Shown one piece after another: positions 1 through 12,317 of a DNA stretch of 64,000 bases. Origin of the DNA: Diphasiastrum complanatum (Eukaryota; Streptophyta; Lycopodiopsida; Lycopodiales; Lycopodiaceae); contig CM055093.1 of the NCBI GenBank assembly GCA_029204225.1, forward strand, positions 267,001 through 331,000. The letters run 5' to 3'. A program made the translations under genes and the position numbers. The notes below the pieces were generated by a model that was not told the origin of the DNA, searched no databases, and saw nothing but the letters and a program-made list of their open reading frames with translations. Positions within the stretch are counted from its first letter, which is position 1; each line of letters opens with the position of its first letter.

Positions 1-929
1 ACAATCAAAACAAATGTAGACAAATGGAGAGAATCACTCAAAATTGCTTCCAAAACCAAGATTGGTGTCTCACAATGATTATGGCCAAATGTGGCTCTAT
101 ATATACAATAAGTGGGAGCTCGTAGTACTGATCATTCCTATGATCCCACATGTGTGAAGGTGCTTTGTCATATGATGATTCATCATGCAAAACTGACACT
201 TGGACAAAACCTTCTATTTTGAGCACTTTTGGTCCATTTTCCTTCTATATGGAGATCTACTTGGAAATCTTCTAGAAGTCAAAATTCGCCTACTTCAGCT
301 TATTCCACACATGTGAGTTGTCCTCTACACATGTGATATGACACCTAACCAAAGGATGTGGCTCATGCAATCAATAGATTGATGCCATGTGTCATATGTC
401 TAGAAAACTAGTTTTTGGCCTTTTTAGCCACTAGAATTTGAATTAAATCATATGTACAACCTATATGATTATGGTACATGACAAGTACATTATTTTCACA
501 TGTGGGAACAGGCTCCACACATGTGTAATCATCTATATACAAGATTTTTGGCCTCTACCAAGCTTATTTTTGCATTTTTCACATTGGTCTCCAGTATAGA
601 GAGAGTGCAATGCTTACAAAAAGTTGATTACTCACAAATTTGCTCAAAACCTCAATTGCATTATGATGGAAATTCAGTTTCTTGAGTCTGTTTCTCCTCC
701 TCTCTCTTAGGTTATTCACTATGGCTTGGGGGCTAGGTCCAGGAGGAAACTCCAGGAGGGATCTAGGTTTGGATGGGTGGTTTTGCTCCACAGGTGTCCT
801 TTTGGTTCATTGCCATCAACATCAAGAATGTTAGATCTAATAACCATATCGTGAAAGTCATGTGTGAGCTGGCACACTATCAATCCACTGAGGATCAATA
901 TCTCCATCATTAGCAATCAAACATGAAAA
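1..929. other. Unassigned AT-rich sequence
   Basis: No gene or element boundary can be supported here. The stretch contains several CACATGTG-type palindromic hexamer contexts and short open frames without family motifs. It could be decayed retrotransposon sequence belonging to the copia relic that follows, but no LTR match to the rest of the window was found. Confidence 0.4.
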
Positions 930-2341
930 CATCACAAGACAATCATCATTTGAGTTTTGATCATAAACACCATCTTCATCAAGAGTTAGATTACCTTGTT
1001 TATCACCTTGATCTCTTTTCTTCTTGAATCACTCACTAGAAAAATGTCCTTTGATTCCACGATAGAAACATTTTAGCTTGGATCTATCTTTCTTCTTGCC
1101 AACAAAAGTAGAAGGCTCATCTTAATTTAGCCCTTTAGACCGCTTGCCTTTGCTCTTGCCCTTTTAGAACATATCCTCCTCTCCATATTGAGATTTAGAA
1201 GTGGATCCTCCTCTTGATAGAAGCCTAAACTCCTCATTCACCAAGATGTCTTGCAAGTTCTCCATATTTGGCAATGTCTTTTGAATAGCAAAACTTTGAA
1301 CAAGATTAGCATAATCATCCAACAAGCCATTACGAACCATTCAAACAAGTTCTATATCCTTAATGCTTTCATCAATACATGCTAATTCATCATTGAATGC
1401 CTTAACCCTCAAAACAAAAGCATGAGCACTTTCATCCTTCTTTTGTACGCTCTGAAATATGTGCTCCTTAATGTAGACTTGGACTCATAAGCCTTCTTTA
1501 AAGTCTTCCCAAGCATCACTAGATGAAGTACACTTACCAACTTCCTTGAGAATTTCATTTGTCACATTCATCTTGATCACATGAAGAGCTTTCTTTGACC
1601 TCCTATCATAACTCAATTGTTTTTTAAGGTCTCTCCTCCAGACCTATAACAATGTCCATCAAATCATTCATCTCAAGGAGAGACTCCATTCTCACCTTCC
1701 AAGTCGAATAATTGCTTGAGGTAAGCCTATCATTGCTCTCCAACAGCCTCCATTTGTAGCCATGTTGCAATTACTCGATCTTCTCTTTCAACATATTCGA
1801 ATGCGCTTACCACTCTCTTGAAAGTCAACAAATGAATCCATGAAGAAATCACAAAGATATGGAAACCTCTCAAATCTCTTTCTTGCACAAAACTAGCAAA
1901 TCCAACACATAGAATTGATGACACTTGATCAACCTACAATATCATGAACTTTTGCACTCTCCTAAGATTGAAACACACTCTTGAAAATTCCAACAACTTC
2001 AAAATCAAGAGATCCTATCAATTTTAGAGTTTTCGCAAAAAATGCATACATTGAATCACACAGATTCTACATGCAAAAGCTAGGAACTTGATATAGAATC
2101 TTGAAGAATGATATAAATCCTTTATTATGCATCAAAACTCACCACAATCCAACAAGTAGGGAAGGACATTGCCCTACTACAAGTATTTTGACCAAAATTG
2201 AGCTTGGATCACAAAGATTCCTCTTTTAAACTTGAAAATGCTTGATTTTGGCAAGAAATCAATCTAGCACACTAGCCTCCAAATCACTCACTAGAATTGG
2301 CCTCTCCTCCAAATATAGCCTACAATAAAGCTCAGATACCA
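930..2341 (-). pseudogene. Copia gag relic with primer-binding site
   Basis: Reading the minus strand from about 1765 downwards gives a frameshifted gag start with the peptide SSNYSTWKVRMESLLEM. This matches the gag start of the copia element at 9147-13774, which reads TSNYSIWKVRMESVLIL. Further on come the gag (UBN2-type) region and a decayed zinc knuckle of the form CFYRGIKGHF near 1050, in which cysteines have been lost. A primer-binding site (PBS) complementary to initiator Met-tRNA, TGGTATCTGAGC with one mismatch, lies at 2330-2341, about 570 bp upstream of the gag start, and an LTR beginning TGTGG follows it at 2342. Frameshifts and stops mean it is not functional. No protease, integrase or RT could be found to the left, so this is a truncated 5' part of an element. 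Confidence 0.7.
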
Positions 2342-2541
2342 TGTGGAAAAAATAGATCAAAAAGATCTATGCCCTTTAATCTTTAGCTGATTTAGAGAGC
2401 ACATCTAGCTTCATTACAAATGTAGAAATCATGCATCTACTACACATAGAAGATGAAACTCAATAAGAACTTGTCGTAAACACTTGGATATGATAATTTA
2501 TTGTTCATGTCCGTACACAGCAGTACAATAATAGTACTCAC

Positions 2542-3179
2542 TGTTAGGGGTGGGATTGGAACTTGAGACCTTTGAGATACAACACATACTTCATAGCCAG
2601 TAACCTCACTGAAACCATATGGTGATGAGAGTGTGTAAGCCATTCCATATATGTTGCATCTTAAGGCTCCCAAACCCCCTAGCACTATTTCCCCCCGCAA
2701 GGAAGCGAGTTCCACCGAGCGACCAGCTTTCATCAGATTTATTGCACTTCTTTGAATTCCATTCTCTCATGGGGTTGGCTCAACTCTTTTGGTGGGTCCC
2801 CAAGGGGGATGGATACCTTTAGACGACTTCCCAATTATGAATGTCATCTAATGGGATCAACCGCCTTTTTGCACAAGTTTTTTTTCCGGGTTCGTACAGT
2901 CGTCCGTACAATCCATACGACCTTCTATACGTCAGTTAAATGTCCGTACAATCTAGGAATACAAGGTCTACAAGTAGAAACTGATTTGGGCTGAAACAGA
3001 ATTGTGTAGGCCAAGCAACCTAAGTTCAAAGGCAGACGCACCAAAGATGCTAGGGGTCAAATTGAAACTTGAGACCTTTGAGATACAATACATATTTCAT
3101 AAGCACTAACCTCAAAACCATATGGTGATGAGGGTGTTTAAGCCATTCCATATATGTTGCATCTTAAGGCTCCCAAACA
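2542..3179 (-). mobile_element. TRIM-like element, copy 1
   Basis: A 638-bp non-coding unit is bounded by direct terminal repeats at 2542-2684 and 3048-3179. The repeats start TGTTAGGGG or TGCTAGGGG and end in CA. The unit is flanked by a perfect 5-bp duplication, CTCAC, at 2537-2541 and 3180-3184. TG...CA ends, a 5-bp target duplication and absence of coding capacity are the marks of a terminal-repeat retrotransposon in miniature. In minus orientation a purine tract (GCGGGGGGAAATAG) abuts the left repeat as a polypurine tract would, and TTGGTGCGTCTGCC lies just inside the right repeat where a primer-binding site would be. The tRNA match is unproven, so orientation is inferred. Confidence 0.7.
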
Positions 3180-3689
3180 CTCACATGTATGGATCCATCA
3201 TTACGAAAATGCAAAAGATGGATATAGAAACCCAAAGAGATATCTTCTATAAGAATGAATGAGAGAATAATGAGAGAGATGAATTCCTCCCATGCTTGTA
3301 TGCCTATTTATAACAACCTATTGACCCTTTAGATCATCTCGCTCAAGCTTATCAATTTATGGATGTTTCTAGGTACTTGCCAAAAACCTAGATCTAACAT
3401 GACTAAATTCAATGCATGTAACATCTCTAGCTGGTGCTCCCATTGACTCTTGGAAATGGGAGGCCTCCCATTTCCAAGAATCAATGGGAGGCCTCACCGA
3501 CTTAGATCTAACATCTCTAGCCGGTGAGGCCTCCCATTGACTCTTCGAAATTACAAAAAGACTCTTAGAAAAATGGCTCTTGGCTTTAACAAATGATTAG
3601 ATAATGTTTGTTTTGGGCCAGATTAGAAGTTGGCATTTGCTCATTTTTCACATTCCCTCTCAAGTCCCACCAATTTTTCTCTCTCAAAA
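3180..3689. repeat. Cluster of nested inverted repeats
   Basis: Positions 3441-3486 form a near-perfect 46-bp palindrome with one mismatch, centred on GGAGGCCTCC. Overlapping its end, 3482-3499 (CAATGGGAGGCCTCACCG) is perfectly inverted at 3522-3539. The block CATCTCTAGC(T/C)GGTG...CCCATTGACTCTT occurs twice in direct orientation (from 3422 and from 3512), so the structure looks like a local duplication combined with an inversion. No gene lies in this stretch. Confidence 0.8.
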
Positions 3690-4150
3690 AAACATTATTT
3701 CTTAACCTCAAGGGAGAGCCTATCTCCTTGACTTTGGTTAGATTTATGCTGATTTATATTCCCTTTTGCTTGCTTATTTTCCATTATATTTTGCTTGTCT
3801 TTTGAGTCATTTTTGGAGTACAATGCTTGAGATTTAGAGGTTGCATTCGATAAAGAGCCCATCCTCCTGATTTCTTCTTGGAGTACCATTGTTATTACTC
3901 TTGGAAGAGTAAGCTCTGCTTGATTTGAAGCGTACCAAGTTCTCATATGTTGGCGATAGACTAGAGAGTAGGATCACGAGTATATATACCTCAATTACAT
4001 ATATGATTACAACCATCTGTCCAAATAAGGTTTGAAAAATATTTATGTGATTCAAAATAGAAATATTTTTCGACATCTTAATAGAATAAAAAAAGTTTCT
4101 TAGCTGAAGTTTAGAGGTCAAATTCCTAATAATATGAAATGCACTCAAGT
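3690..4150 (-). pseudogene. Copia gag fragment
   Basis: The minus strand encodes LLSSLSPTYENLVR (about 3940-3990), which resembles the gag motif LL.SLP.SYE..V shared by plant copia elements. It is embedded in a broken frame with stops on both sides. No zinc knuckle, protease or LTR was identified nearby. It is a short relic, related in kind but not obviously in sequence to the relic at 930-2341. Confidence 0.5.
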
Positions 4151-4421
4151 TTTTCTAGCTTTTATAGAAATTTGATCTGACCATATACGACCTATTTGTT
4201 CAAGGTGAGCAACACAAATGCCTTGCCATCTTTTTGGTTTTACTTGGAGATTGCTTGTTCAACCTCTGTGCTACTTCACATAGCTCTTTAGCCAATAACA
4301 TAACTTCTATTTGAATATGGCACGTTAAGTTGATTGAAAGTGCGTTGGTGATTATTGTAGTTTTCAATTATGAAGTGAAGTTGTGAATAATGCGAAATCA
4401 TAGACTCTTTGAAACAACACT

Positions 4422-5058
4422 TGTTAGGGAGTGGGATTGGAACTTGAGACCTTTGGGATACAACACATATTTTATAGCCATTAACTTCAAAACCATATGT
4501 TGATGAGGATGTCTAAGCCATCCTAACACTATCCCCGTAACAACCCCCACCCGCAACCCCCCGCGCGAAAAAGCGAGTTCCACCGAGCGACTAGCTTTTA
4601 TTGGATTTTTTGCACTTCTCTAGATTCCAATTCTTTTGGTGGCTCCCCAAGGGGAATATCTAGAGAAGGCATCCCAATTATGAACGTCATCTAATGGGCT
4701 CAACAACCTTTTTGGGCGAGTTTTTTTTTTTTGGGTCCGCATGGTCGTCCGTACAATCTACACAGTCTGTCTGTACGACCTTACGTACAATGTCCATGTA
4801 AGTCTAGGATGACAAAAATTTCACAGACCAATAATGGTGAGTTCGTATTTCCATTTCATAATTTGATTTTAAACGGAGTTGTGTAGGCCAAGCAACGTAG
4901 GTTCAAAGGCAATGGAACCAAAGATGTTAGGGGTGGTATTGGAACTTGAGACCTTTGGGATACAACACGTATTTCATAACCACTAACCTCAAAACCATAT
5001 AGTGATGAAGATGTGTGAGCCATTCCATGTATGTTGCATCTTAAGGCTCCCAATCCCA
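4422..5058 (-). mobile_element. TRIM-like element, copy 2
   Basis: This is a second copy of the unit at 2542-3179. Terminal direct repeats lie at 4422-4528 and from 4925 to about 5058; the left repeat has lost roughly 30 bp near its end. The internal part shares the AAGCGAGTTCCACCGAGCGA block, the GTCCGTAC-rich segment and the GTGTAGGCCAAGCAACxTA block with copy 1. If the right repeat is taken to end at CCCA (5058), a 5-bp duplication ACACT flanks the copy (4417-4421 and 5059-5063). The exact right end is uncertain by three bases, because a CA end at 5061 is also possible. Confidence 0.65.
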
Positions 5059-5410
5059 ACACTATCATACCAATCATATCTAAAGACAAAAATAGTTACA
5101 TATTGTTAGATTCAGATTATGATATCAAAACTTTCAAAACATATAATTTTTTTTCAGAAAGGTGACAATGATGCAACATTTGGACCTCAATTTGTACTCA
5201 CAATTCTTGCCAAGAAATTCATTAGATTCCCTTTTTTTCACATTTTTGCATGTTGTAATTACATTTCAAATACCCAAATCTTCACAATATTGATGTCTTC
5301 ACAATTTTTTACCACAATATCACAATTTTGCATCAACATTTGATGCTCATCGTGATCAATCACAAAATCTTCATTTAATATGCATCACATTATATAGTAG
5401 CTTTGCATAT
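5059..5410. other. Unassigned AT-rich spacer
   Basis: No motif, repeat boundary or credible reading frame was found between the second TRIM-like copy and the duplicated block. The stretch is rich in short A/T runs. Confidence 0.4.
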
Positions 5411-5651
5411 AGTCATAGTAAATTAATTCGATATTCATAAAGTAGATTTTTTGAAAACTTTGAGTATGTTGTGATGATCAAGATGCATTGTATATAGGAA
5501 TAGTTAGCTAATTTGTTAAGAGAATACACTAACTATACATGATAAAGTATATACCAATAATACACAAAGATTCAATTTCCACCTTGGCTCTCTTGTAAGA
5601 AACCACATCCATCACAACTTGGCTAGAGGAGCACCACTAATGCTTAGAAAC

Positions 5652-5653
<2 letters not shown>

Positions 5654-5704
<51 letters not shown>
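5654..5704. repeat. (CT)n microsatellite
   Basis: About 25 uninterrupted CT units near the left end of the duplicated block. The equivalent position in the partner copy (about 50842-50871) holds a shorter CT run, so this array has changed length since duplication. Confidence 0.95.
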
Positions 5705-5708
<4 letters not shown>

Positions 5709-6041
5709 GGATATGGATAGTATCTACTGTCATCCCACTTTACCAATACAAAACGTTTTTATGACACTTTTATGATCAACATTTTGAAGATTTCTTTGGA
5801 AGTGATTAACTTAAGCACCTCTTCAAGTTCACATTCAACGGTCAATATCTGAAACATAAATGTTGGCTTTTTCCATAAGCTACCGGGTTGCTTCTTCTAC
5901 TAGTTATCTTTGCTCACCTAATAGGGAGCTATTTATATGTGACGTAATGAAGAGCCATTCCTCCTCCATCTTCTCCTCTTTTTTCTTCTTTCTCTACTCT
6001 CTTCTTCTCTCTACTAGGTTACACGTACTAGCGACGGATTA

Positions 6042-6310
6042 AAGCAACACATCTCAGTAGGAGCACCACATTTTCTTAGCAAAGGACGGGCCAATCAGCC
6101 AGAAATCACATTTTTTTAGCTGTGTTTTTTGCAGCAGGGCGAGCTGAAAGCGAGGACTCTGAGTTGCAAGCAGCACGTTTCAGCAGGAGCACCACATTTT
6201 TTCAGCAAAGGACGGGCCAATCAGCTTGACAGTGCGTTTTTTTAGCTATTGATCACGTTTTTTTGCAGCAGGACGAGCTAAAAGTGAGAATGGAAGCTAT
6301 GAAAGCAGCA
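6042..6310 (+). repeat. Tandem ~126-bp repeat
   Basis: Two adjacent units share CAGxAGGAGCACCACATTTT, AGCAAAGGACGGGCCAATCA and GCAGCAGGxCGAGCT in the same order. They start near 6042 and 6168, with a partial third start near 6303. The same arrangement is present in the partner block at about 51250-51540, so the tandem duplication predates the block duplication. Downstream, GGTTCGACCC near 6449 resembles a tRNA B box and is followed by a CA/A-rich run at 6540-6568, which could be the trace of an old SINE. Confidence 0.65.
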
Positions 6311-8640
6311 TGTTTCTGTGTTGAAGGCTTGTTGAACGATTCCAAACGCCTGTTGGAAGGAGCATACCACAACAGTTAGCAGTTGACAGTTGGAAGAACG
6401 CTGGTGAAGGGCGCACCATCCCTGCGCCTCCCATCCCAAAAGCGTCCCGGTTCGACCCGGGCAGCGGCCAGCCCAGCCAGGGCCCACACACGAGTCAACA
6501 GCCTTATTGGCGCGGGGGTTGAACGCCACCCACCCTTTTCACACACACACACACACACAAAAAAAAAACATAAAGTGCCATATGAAGGAAATACAATAAA
6601 AAATGTGATGAATTAAAGCACAATAATTGAAACGACATAATTGCCGATTGTGAATACACCCTCACATTAAAACTTGGTAGCAGATTTCAAAATTTCACTA
6701 ATCGCCTATCAAAATTCCAAAATAGACTCTTTCTTTCTTGACCCATGTTAACTTCTTTCTTCCTTGTGAGTGTGGATCAGTCTATTTCACCTAAAGTCTT
6801 GTGTATGGAGGACGGGGTTCTTAACTGCTCCTTCCCATCCTTTTCTCTATCAGGTTGATCAAGTTGCTTTACTTTCAAAATCTCACATTGTTTTCCTTTG
6901 ATTCTAAGCTTCTCTGCAGATCTAGTTGCAAAGTCACATGGGTTTCTCATAGTTTGCTCTATTGTGTCTCTGGGCAGCTCACTGGCTCCTGCTCATTTGA
7001 GGTGAAACACCAACCAAGGTTGCAAATCTTTGTTGTTTTTGCATGCTGGATTTGTAAATCCAGGGCTCGTTGGTGGGGTTGGAGGAATACTGAATCCTGC
7101 AAGGTAGAAGAGGGAAAGCGTTATCACAATGGAGACATCGTTAAGCTTCGGGGGGGACCAGAAGCAGCTGCGCTTGCATGCAAAAGAGAGCTTCTTTCTA
7201 GATAACTCCTTCCTTTTCCAGGTCAGTACCCAAAATTCGGCTAGCAAAGAGTGTTAACCCAAATCCAGAAGTACATAGTTAAGTAGCTCTTTTAATCTGC
7301 AATGATACAAATATTTTTGTAGCTAACTTAACCTAACTATAATATGGGATAAACGTCTCCTATTGGAGTCCATCACAGAAATGAATAATTAAAATTTAGT
7401 GTACATGTTCTAATGCTCCAGTGGCTTGCAGATCCATGGGAAACTGGAGCAACTAGTGGAGTGGCCCAACTAAAAAGGAAGTTCTTACCTGGGGTGAATA
7501 ATTTCCTCTTTTGTTTACTTTCCTTAAAAAAATTCATTGCAAAGAAGCCATGTCATCTTGCCGGAACAGAAAAGTGAATTCAGCAAGTAGCTTCACACTG
7601 ATCCCAGAATTGGGAATCCCAGAATTGCAAAGGCAATGCCAGCTTAGGCTTTGATACCCTGCAACAAGATCAAGTATTATTTGTAAATACGGCAGCCTTT
7701 TTTGTGAATAATACAATGGATTACTTGTAATACTAACTCTCCATCAAACCATAGATGCATGCAAGCTGTACAAACTGTGAACAACATATGTGTGTCCAAT
7801 ATTGGTAAATGTAGAGCCATACACACAGGTGTACGACTGCATGCATCAGCGTTGAGCAGTATCATTCAAAGTAAGGGTGGAGACACATCCATGCAATCTA
7901 ACGAAGCTAGTAGGCAAGTAAGATGACGATCTCTCAACAGTGCAGTGGGCCTTTACATGAAGGCAGCCACGTGTGGTACCTGGCACATGACTCACTTTCC
8001 AACACAGTAGATTTGTGATTTGGACAGACACGGTCTACCATGTGAGAAACCTTTGTGAGTGGAAATCTCTTGCCCTAGGCCTCAACCTGTACTTAATGTC
8101 TATTATGTATACACTTAGAGAAACAATTATCAAAGACACTAGTTAACATCACAATATTGACATGCACTGCATAAAGGAGTCTAGAAGAGCTTATGTAGAT
8201 TTAGTTATTTTCAACTACAAAGCCCATTCGACAATCAAAGTTGCATAGTTCATTTCACAATTAGGTTGCACAATACATTCAAAAATCCCAGTAAAGACTT
8301 TGATCCTTAGGCAGAGAGAAATTTCCATCCTTACCCTTCTAGATGTGGTAGAGCATGTGCTACTGTTACTTGGTCAATCTCTAATTTGCAGTCTTGAGAG
8401 CTCTTTATTAACTCCCTAGCCAACTCTCAAATTTGATCTTCATCTACAATGGTGGCAGCTTTGTGAGAAGATCTAGTGCTACAAGGAGAAGAGCTGAGCT
8501 GCAAGAGGAGATTATGGATCTCTCTCAGATTTCAGGTTGTTGTAGGACAGCAAAGCACGGTGACAATTGTTAGGAGGACAACATGGATCCGTAGGAGGAT
8601 CTTGGTGAAATTCTTTGTGGAGATCATTGCTATAGATTGT

Positions 8641-9146
8641 CATTGAAATCACTGTTTTGTGACTTCAATACACAAATATACACAACATTCTCACACGAGA
8701 GTTAGCATTACCAGCAAACATGTTTGCTGATGTTTGCAGACTCTCATACTCATTTACGTTTGACACTTTCGCGGTTCAATGTAAACAAAGAGTACAAATT
8801 TTCGAGCAATTTAACTGTAAACAAGGAGTAAGAAGTTAGATAAATCAAATGATTGAAAATATCCAACTTTGTGTAGCATGGGCCCTGTACACTGGTAGTG
8901 TAGTCCCACAGCCTAACGATTTATCACTAATGGTTGTAAGGTTGTAGAGCTAATTAGAATTTGAAGTAGGTCGTAAGGCTATTTGTATACTGTACTATGT
9001 ATAACTTATAACCTAGCCTGCAAGGTATATACAAAATAGGCTTTTTTAAAAGCAACGTTTGTAATATGTATATGTCCCCCTCCCCTTGCAAACTTGCAAA
9101 CACATTGGCAAACATTTGCACATTTGCCACATTTGGTGATAACTAT
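8641..9146. other. Unassigned sequence
   Basis: No gene or repeat boundary was identified between the duplicated block and the copia insertion. It contains GTAAACAA(A/G)GAGTA twice. The last five bases, ACTAT, are the left target-site duplication of the following element. Confidence 0.4.
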
Positions 9147-9844
9147 TGATGAAAATCCAGCAAGTTCACACGTGTGGGGAACAATCCTAAAGTGTGAATG
9201 ATCTTGTTAAGCTTTGTGTTTAGCACATAATCTGATTCTAGATTGAATATCAAGATCTAGTACAAGAATTTATGTCTAGCATGCTAAGAATCAAAGAATG
9301 ATTGCTTTCACCATCAAAAGAAAAGAAGTACAAAAAATTTAATGCATTAGCATAGCCCCCTCCACGAGTTAGAGAGAGAGATAGAGAAATTCAAGCATAC
9401 AAGGTGATAGATCCAAATTGACATGGAATAGCTTCAAAGCTTTGTTCTTCATCAAAAATTATGAGAGAGCTCACATACATTTATGGAGATTGGAATAGCT
9501 CGAGGTAGAACCACCTCTCTTCTACTTTCTTCCACATCTGAAAGTGATAACCAAAAAACTAGTGACATTTTTCACTTTACATGAATGCATATCTACCTAC
9601 TTTTACCAAGTGGCAATTTCTAAACTAGAATTGTCCAAATCACTATGCATGTGTCCAATTCACTTTGTGCATGCCTTGCATGTCACTTTGGATCACTTAC
9701 AATCTTTGACTAGACATATGAAACCATGTAGCTCGAGTTTCCTCTAGGCCAAATTTGGCATTTGCAATATGAAACATTACATACACACAAAAAAAATTTT
9801 TACCAAAGCCTAAAGTCAAGATAGATGATTTTTCATTTTCAACA
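9147..9844 (-). repeat. 3' LTR of the RT-deleted copia
   Basis: A 698-bp LTR starting TGATGAAAATCC and ending TTTTCAACA on the plus strand. Compared with the other LTR it lacks an ~80-bp segment near 9705 and a 29-bp tandem duplication near its start, and has only a short GA run. Confidence 0.9.
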
Positions 9845-9858
9845 CTCCTAAAAATTAT

Positions 9859-10110
9859 CTATGTTGACTTGAACATGGATCTTGGAATTAATCCAAAATT
9901 GGCTCTATGCTTGATGAAGAAATTTTTGCTCAAAGGTTTGGTGAGCAAATCTGCAATACCTGATGATGTGTCCATGTGCTCCAAATATATTTCTCCTCCA
10001 ATGAGCTTCTCTCTTATGAAGTGATGTACAACTTCGATGTGTTTGCTCCTTGCATGAAAAATTGGATTGTTGGCAAGGGCTTGTGCTGAAATATTGTCAC
10101 ACATGATCAA
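9859..10110 (-). pseudogene. Copia RNase H C-terminal remnant
   Basis: The minus strand encodes CDNISAQALANNPIFHARSK, then the HIEV.HHFIREK segment and LLTKPLSK, which is the end of a copia RNase H domain. It is joined almost directly to integrase C-terminal sequence at about 10105-10140, showing where the RT-containing segment was deleted. Confidence 0.9.
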
Positions 10111-12317
10111 TGGTAAATCGAGAAGACTCTAGGTGACTCCTCATCCATTCTCGGCCTCATCCCTTCATGATAATCTTCAAGAGAGATAATATGAGAATCT
10201 CTTCTAGAATCTTTGATCTCCGACTCTTCAAAGATGTATTTTTGACTCTCATGAAAAATAACATCTCTACTCTCAATTGTAATTGAGGTAGAGGGAACAT
10301 AAATTTTGTATGCCTTCTTGTTGGATGAGTATCCAACCATGATCCCTTTGATTGAATTTGGATCATTTTTTTTCCTTGTTTCCAAGGGTACATGAACAAA
10401 GCAAGCACATCCAAAAACTCTAAGGTGATCAACCTTAGGTTTCTTCTTGAATAAGACTTCATATGGTGATCTTCCTGCAAGTGTATCATTCACATAGAGA
10501 TCGATTTTTTCTTTCGGCAACCCCATTTTGAGATGGGGAATAATAAGCACAAGAAAATTCTCTCTTGATTCCTTCAACCTCACAATAATCATGGAACTTA
10601 TTGGAGATGTATTCACCTCCTCCATCACATCTCAAAGCTTTAACTTTAAAAGAAAATTAACCTTTGAAAACTAGGAAGTGTTCAAACACCATAGCTTTTG
10701 AACAAAGAAGGTACAACCAAGTATATCTTGTAAAGTCATCAATGACGGTAACAAAACAAGTAGCACCACCAATACTTTTTGAGGAAGAAAAGTGAACATC
10801 CGAGTGAATTAATTCCATAAGGATGAGAAGTCTTAATAGAAGACCTTTGATATGGCTTTCTATGTGATTTTGCAATAGCACAAGCCTCACATGGCTTGCC
10901 ATCTTTGGAAAGTGATCTTGGTAGACCAATAGCCTTATCACTCTTGATCATAGAAAGCATAGATTTGTAGTTGGGATGTCCCAACCTTCTATGCCATAAC
11001 TCCTCCTTAGTCATAAAAGCAATTTCACAAAAATTTGCATTTTCATAAAAATTTAACTTAAAGATGCCACCATATCTAGATCCATTAGCTAGCATCTCAT
11101 CACCTTTCTTAATAAAGCAAGTATTGGCATTGAATTTCACATCACAACCACAATCAAGCAACTTTCCAACACTTATCAAGTTCTTTGTAAGCTTAGGAAC
11201 AAAAAGAGCATTGGAAAGTTTTAATGGAATATTGCCAATTCCTTCAATAGAGCATTCATGATCATTTGCTGTATAAATAAATCTTTTAAGTCCTTCATAA
11301 GGTACAATACAGTCAAAAGACTCCTTAGAACAACACATATGTGATGAGGCACCACTATCGATATACCATGCTCCATCTTTCTTGAAGGGTGTTGAAGAAA
11401 AGCTTGACACCATGACGGATCCTTCTCCATCACTTGCAATAAAGTCTTCTTTCTCATTAAAGAGATTTGCTTGTTTGAGTTGATTTTTCTTTTTGAAGCA
11501 ATTAGAGGCATAGTGCCCCTTTTTGCCACAAGAGAAACACTTGACTTTCTTCTTCTTGGTCTTGGAAGTAGAAGGATGAGTTGAGTCATCCTCTTCTCCA
11601 TCTTTATCTTTGTCCTTTGCTTTGTCTTTGATGAAGGCTTGAGAAAACTGGTTCTTGCTGCTCCCTTTGTGCTTGTCCTTGACAAAAATAGCTTTGTCTC
11701 TATCCATATGCTCGAGTTTGTTCATCCTTGAAAGTTTGTAACTTTGCCTTGCTTCTCTAAAAATGAGAATTCTTTGAAGAGTCTCCAAGTTGGGCAACTC
11801 CTCCTTTATGGCAAAGGATTGAACAAGATTATTATAGTCTTCTTTTAAGCCATTTAGAATGACTTGTACTAGCTCATCTTGGTTGATTGTGACACCAACA
11901 CAAGCAAGCTCCCTATGAAGATCTTTTACTCTCAGAACATAATTTGATGCACTCTCCTCACTTCTTTGAAAACTTTGAAAAATCTGATTTCTAAGACTAA
12001 GAATTCTAAAAGTGTTTTTAGCTTCATAAATAGACTTGAGTCCATCCCAAGCTTCTTTAGCAGTGGTGCAAGATCCTATTTCTCTTAGAATCTCATTAGA
12101 GACATTCATTTTAATGAAGTGTAGAGCCATCCTAGCTAGCTCTCTTCTTAAACTTTGGTATTTCAAGTTGTGCTTGAGGCTCCTCCTCAATACCAAGTAC
12201 TATGTCCATAACATCCTGGAGTATAAGAACAGACTCCATCCTAACCTTCCATATTGAATAATTGGAGGTACTTAGTCTTTCACTTGATTCTAAGAAATAT
12301 CCTCCTACAGGTGCCAT
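10107..12317 (-). pseudogene. Copia gag-protease-integrase, broken
   Basis: From the ATG at 12317 the minus strand runs through a gag start (YSIWKVRMESVLILQDVMD) and, after one frame change near 12150, the gag core. Then come a CCHC zinc knuckle (CFSCGKKGHYASNC), the protease active site (WYIDSGASSHM) and the pre-integrase region (LWHRRLGHPNYKSM...CEACAIAK). The integrase core is shifted and fragmented (DDFTRYTWLYLL near 10700), and its C-terminal part continues at 10628-10107 (SPYEVLFKKKPKVDHLRVFG). Frameshifts separate these blocks, and no RT follows. The protein can no longer support transposition on its own. Confidence 0.9.

Larger units (their letters stand above)
5411..8640. repeat. Duplicated block, copy 1 (partner at 50586-57172)
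   Basis: From AGTCATAGTAAATT to ATTGCTATAGATTGT this block is collinear with 50586-57172. In the stretch compared base by base (about 6855-7205 against 52341-52691), divergence is roughly 4-5%. Relative to the partner, copy 1 lacks the ~193-bp SINE-like insert, ~80 bp near 6800, ~170 bp near 7590 and ~2.85 kb at 8425. The last gap joins flanking sequence directly to copia leader sequence through the shared TCCCT. A 117-codon open stretch at 6855-7205 exists in both copies but starts with TTG, has no family motif and is open on both strands, so it is not called a gene. Confidence 0.85.

Noticed and set aside
5654..5704. CRISPR-like or telomere-like array
   Set aside because: All regular arrays here are di- or tetranucleotide microsatellites without spacers or TTTAGGG units, in clearly plant nuclear DNA.
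6440..6470. A tRNA gene near GGTTCGACCC
   Set aside because: Only a B-box-like sequence is present; no acceptor stem or anticodon arm can be formed, so at most it is a SINE trace.
6855..7205. A 117-codon open stretch conserved in both copies of the duplicated block
   Set aside because: It starts with TTG, not ATG, the opposite strand is equally open, differences between copies do not favour silent changes, and no family motif is present; conservation is explained by recent duplication.
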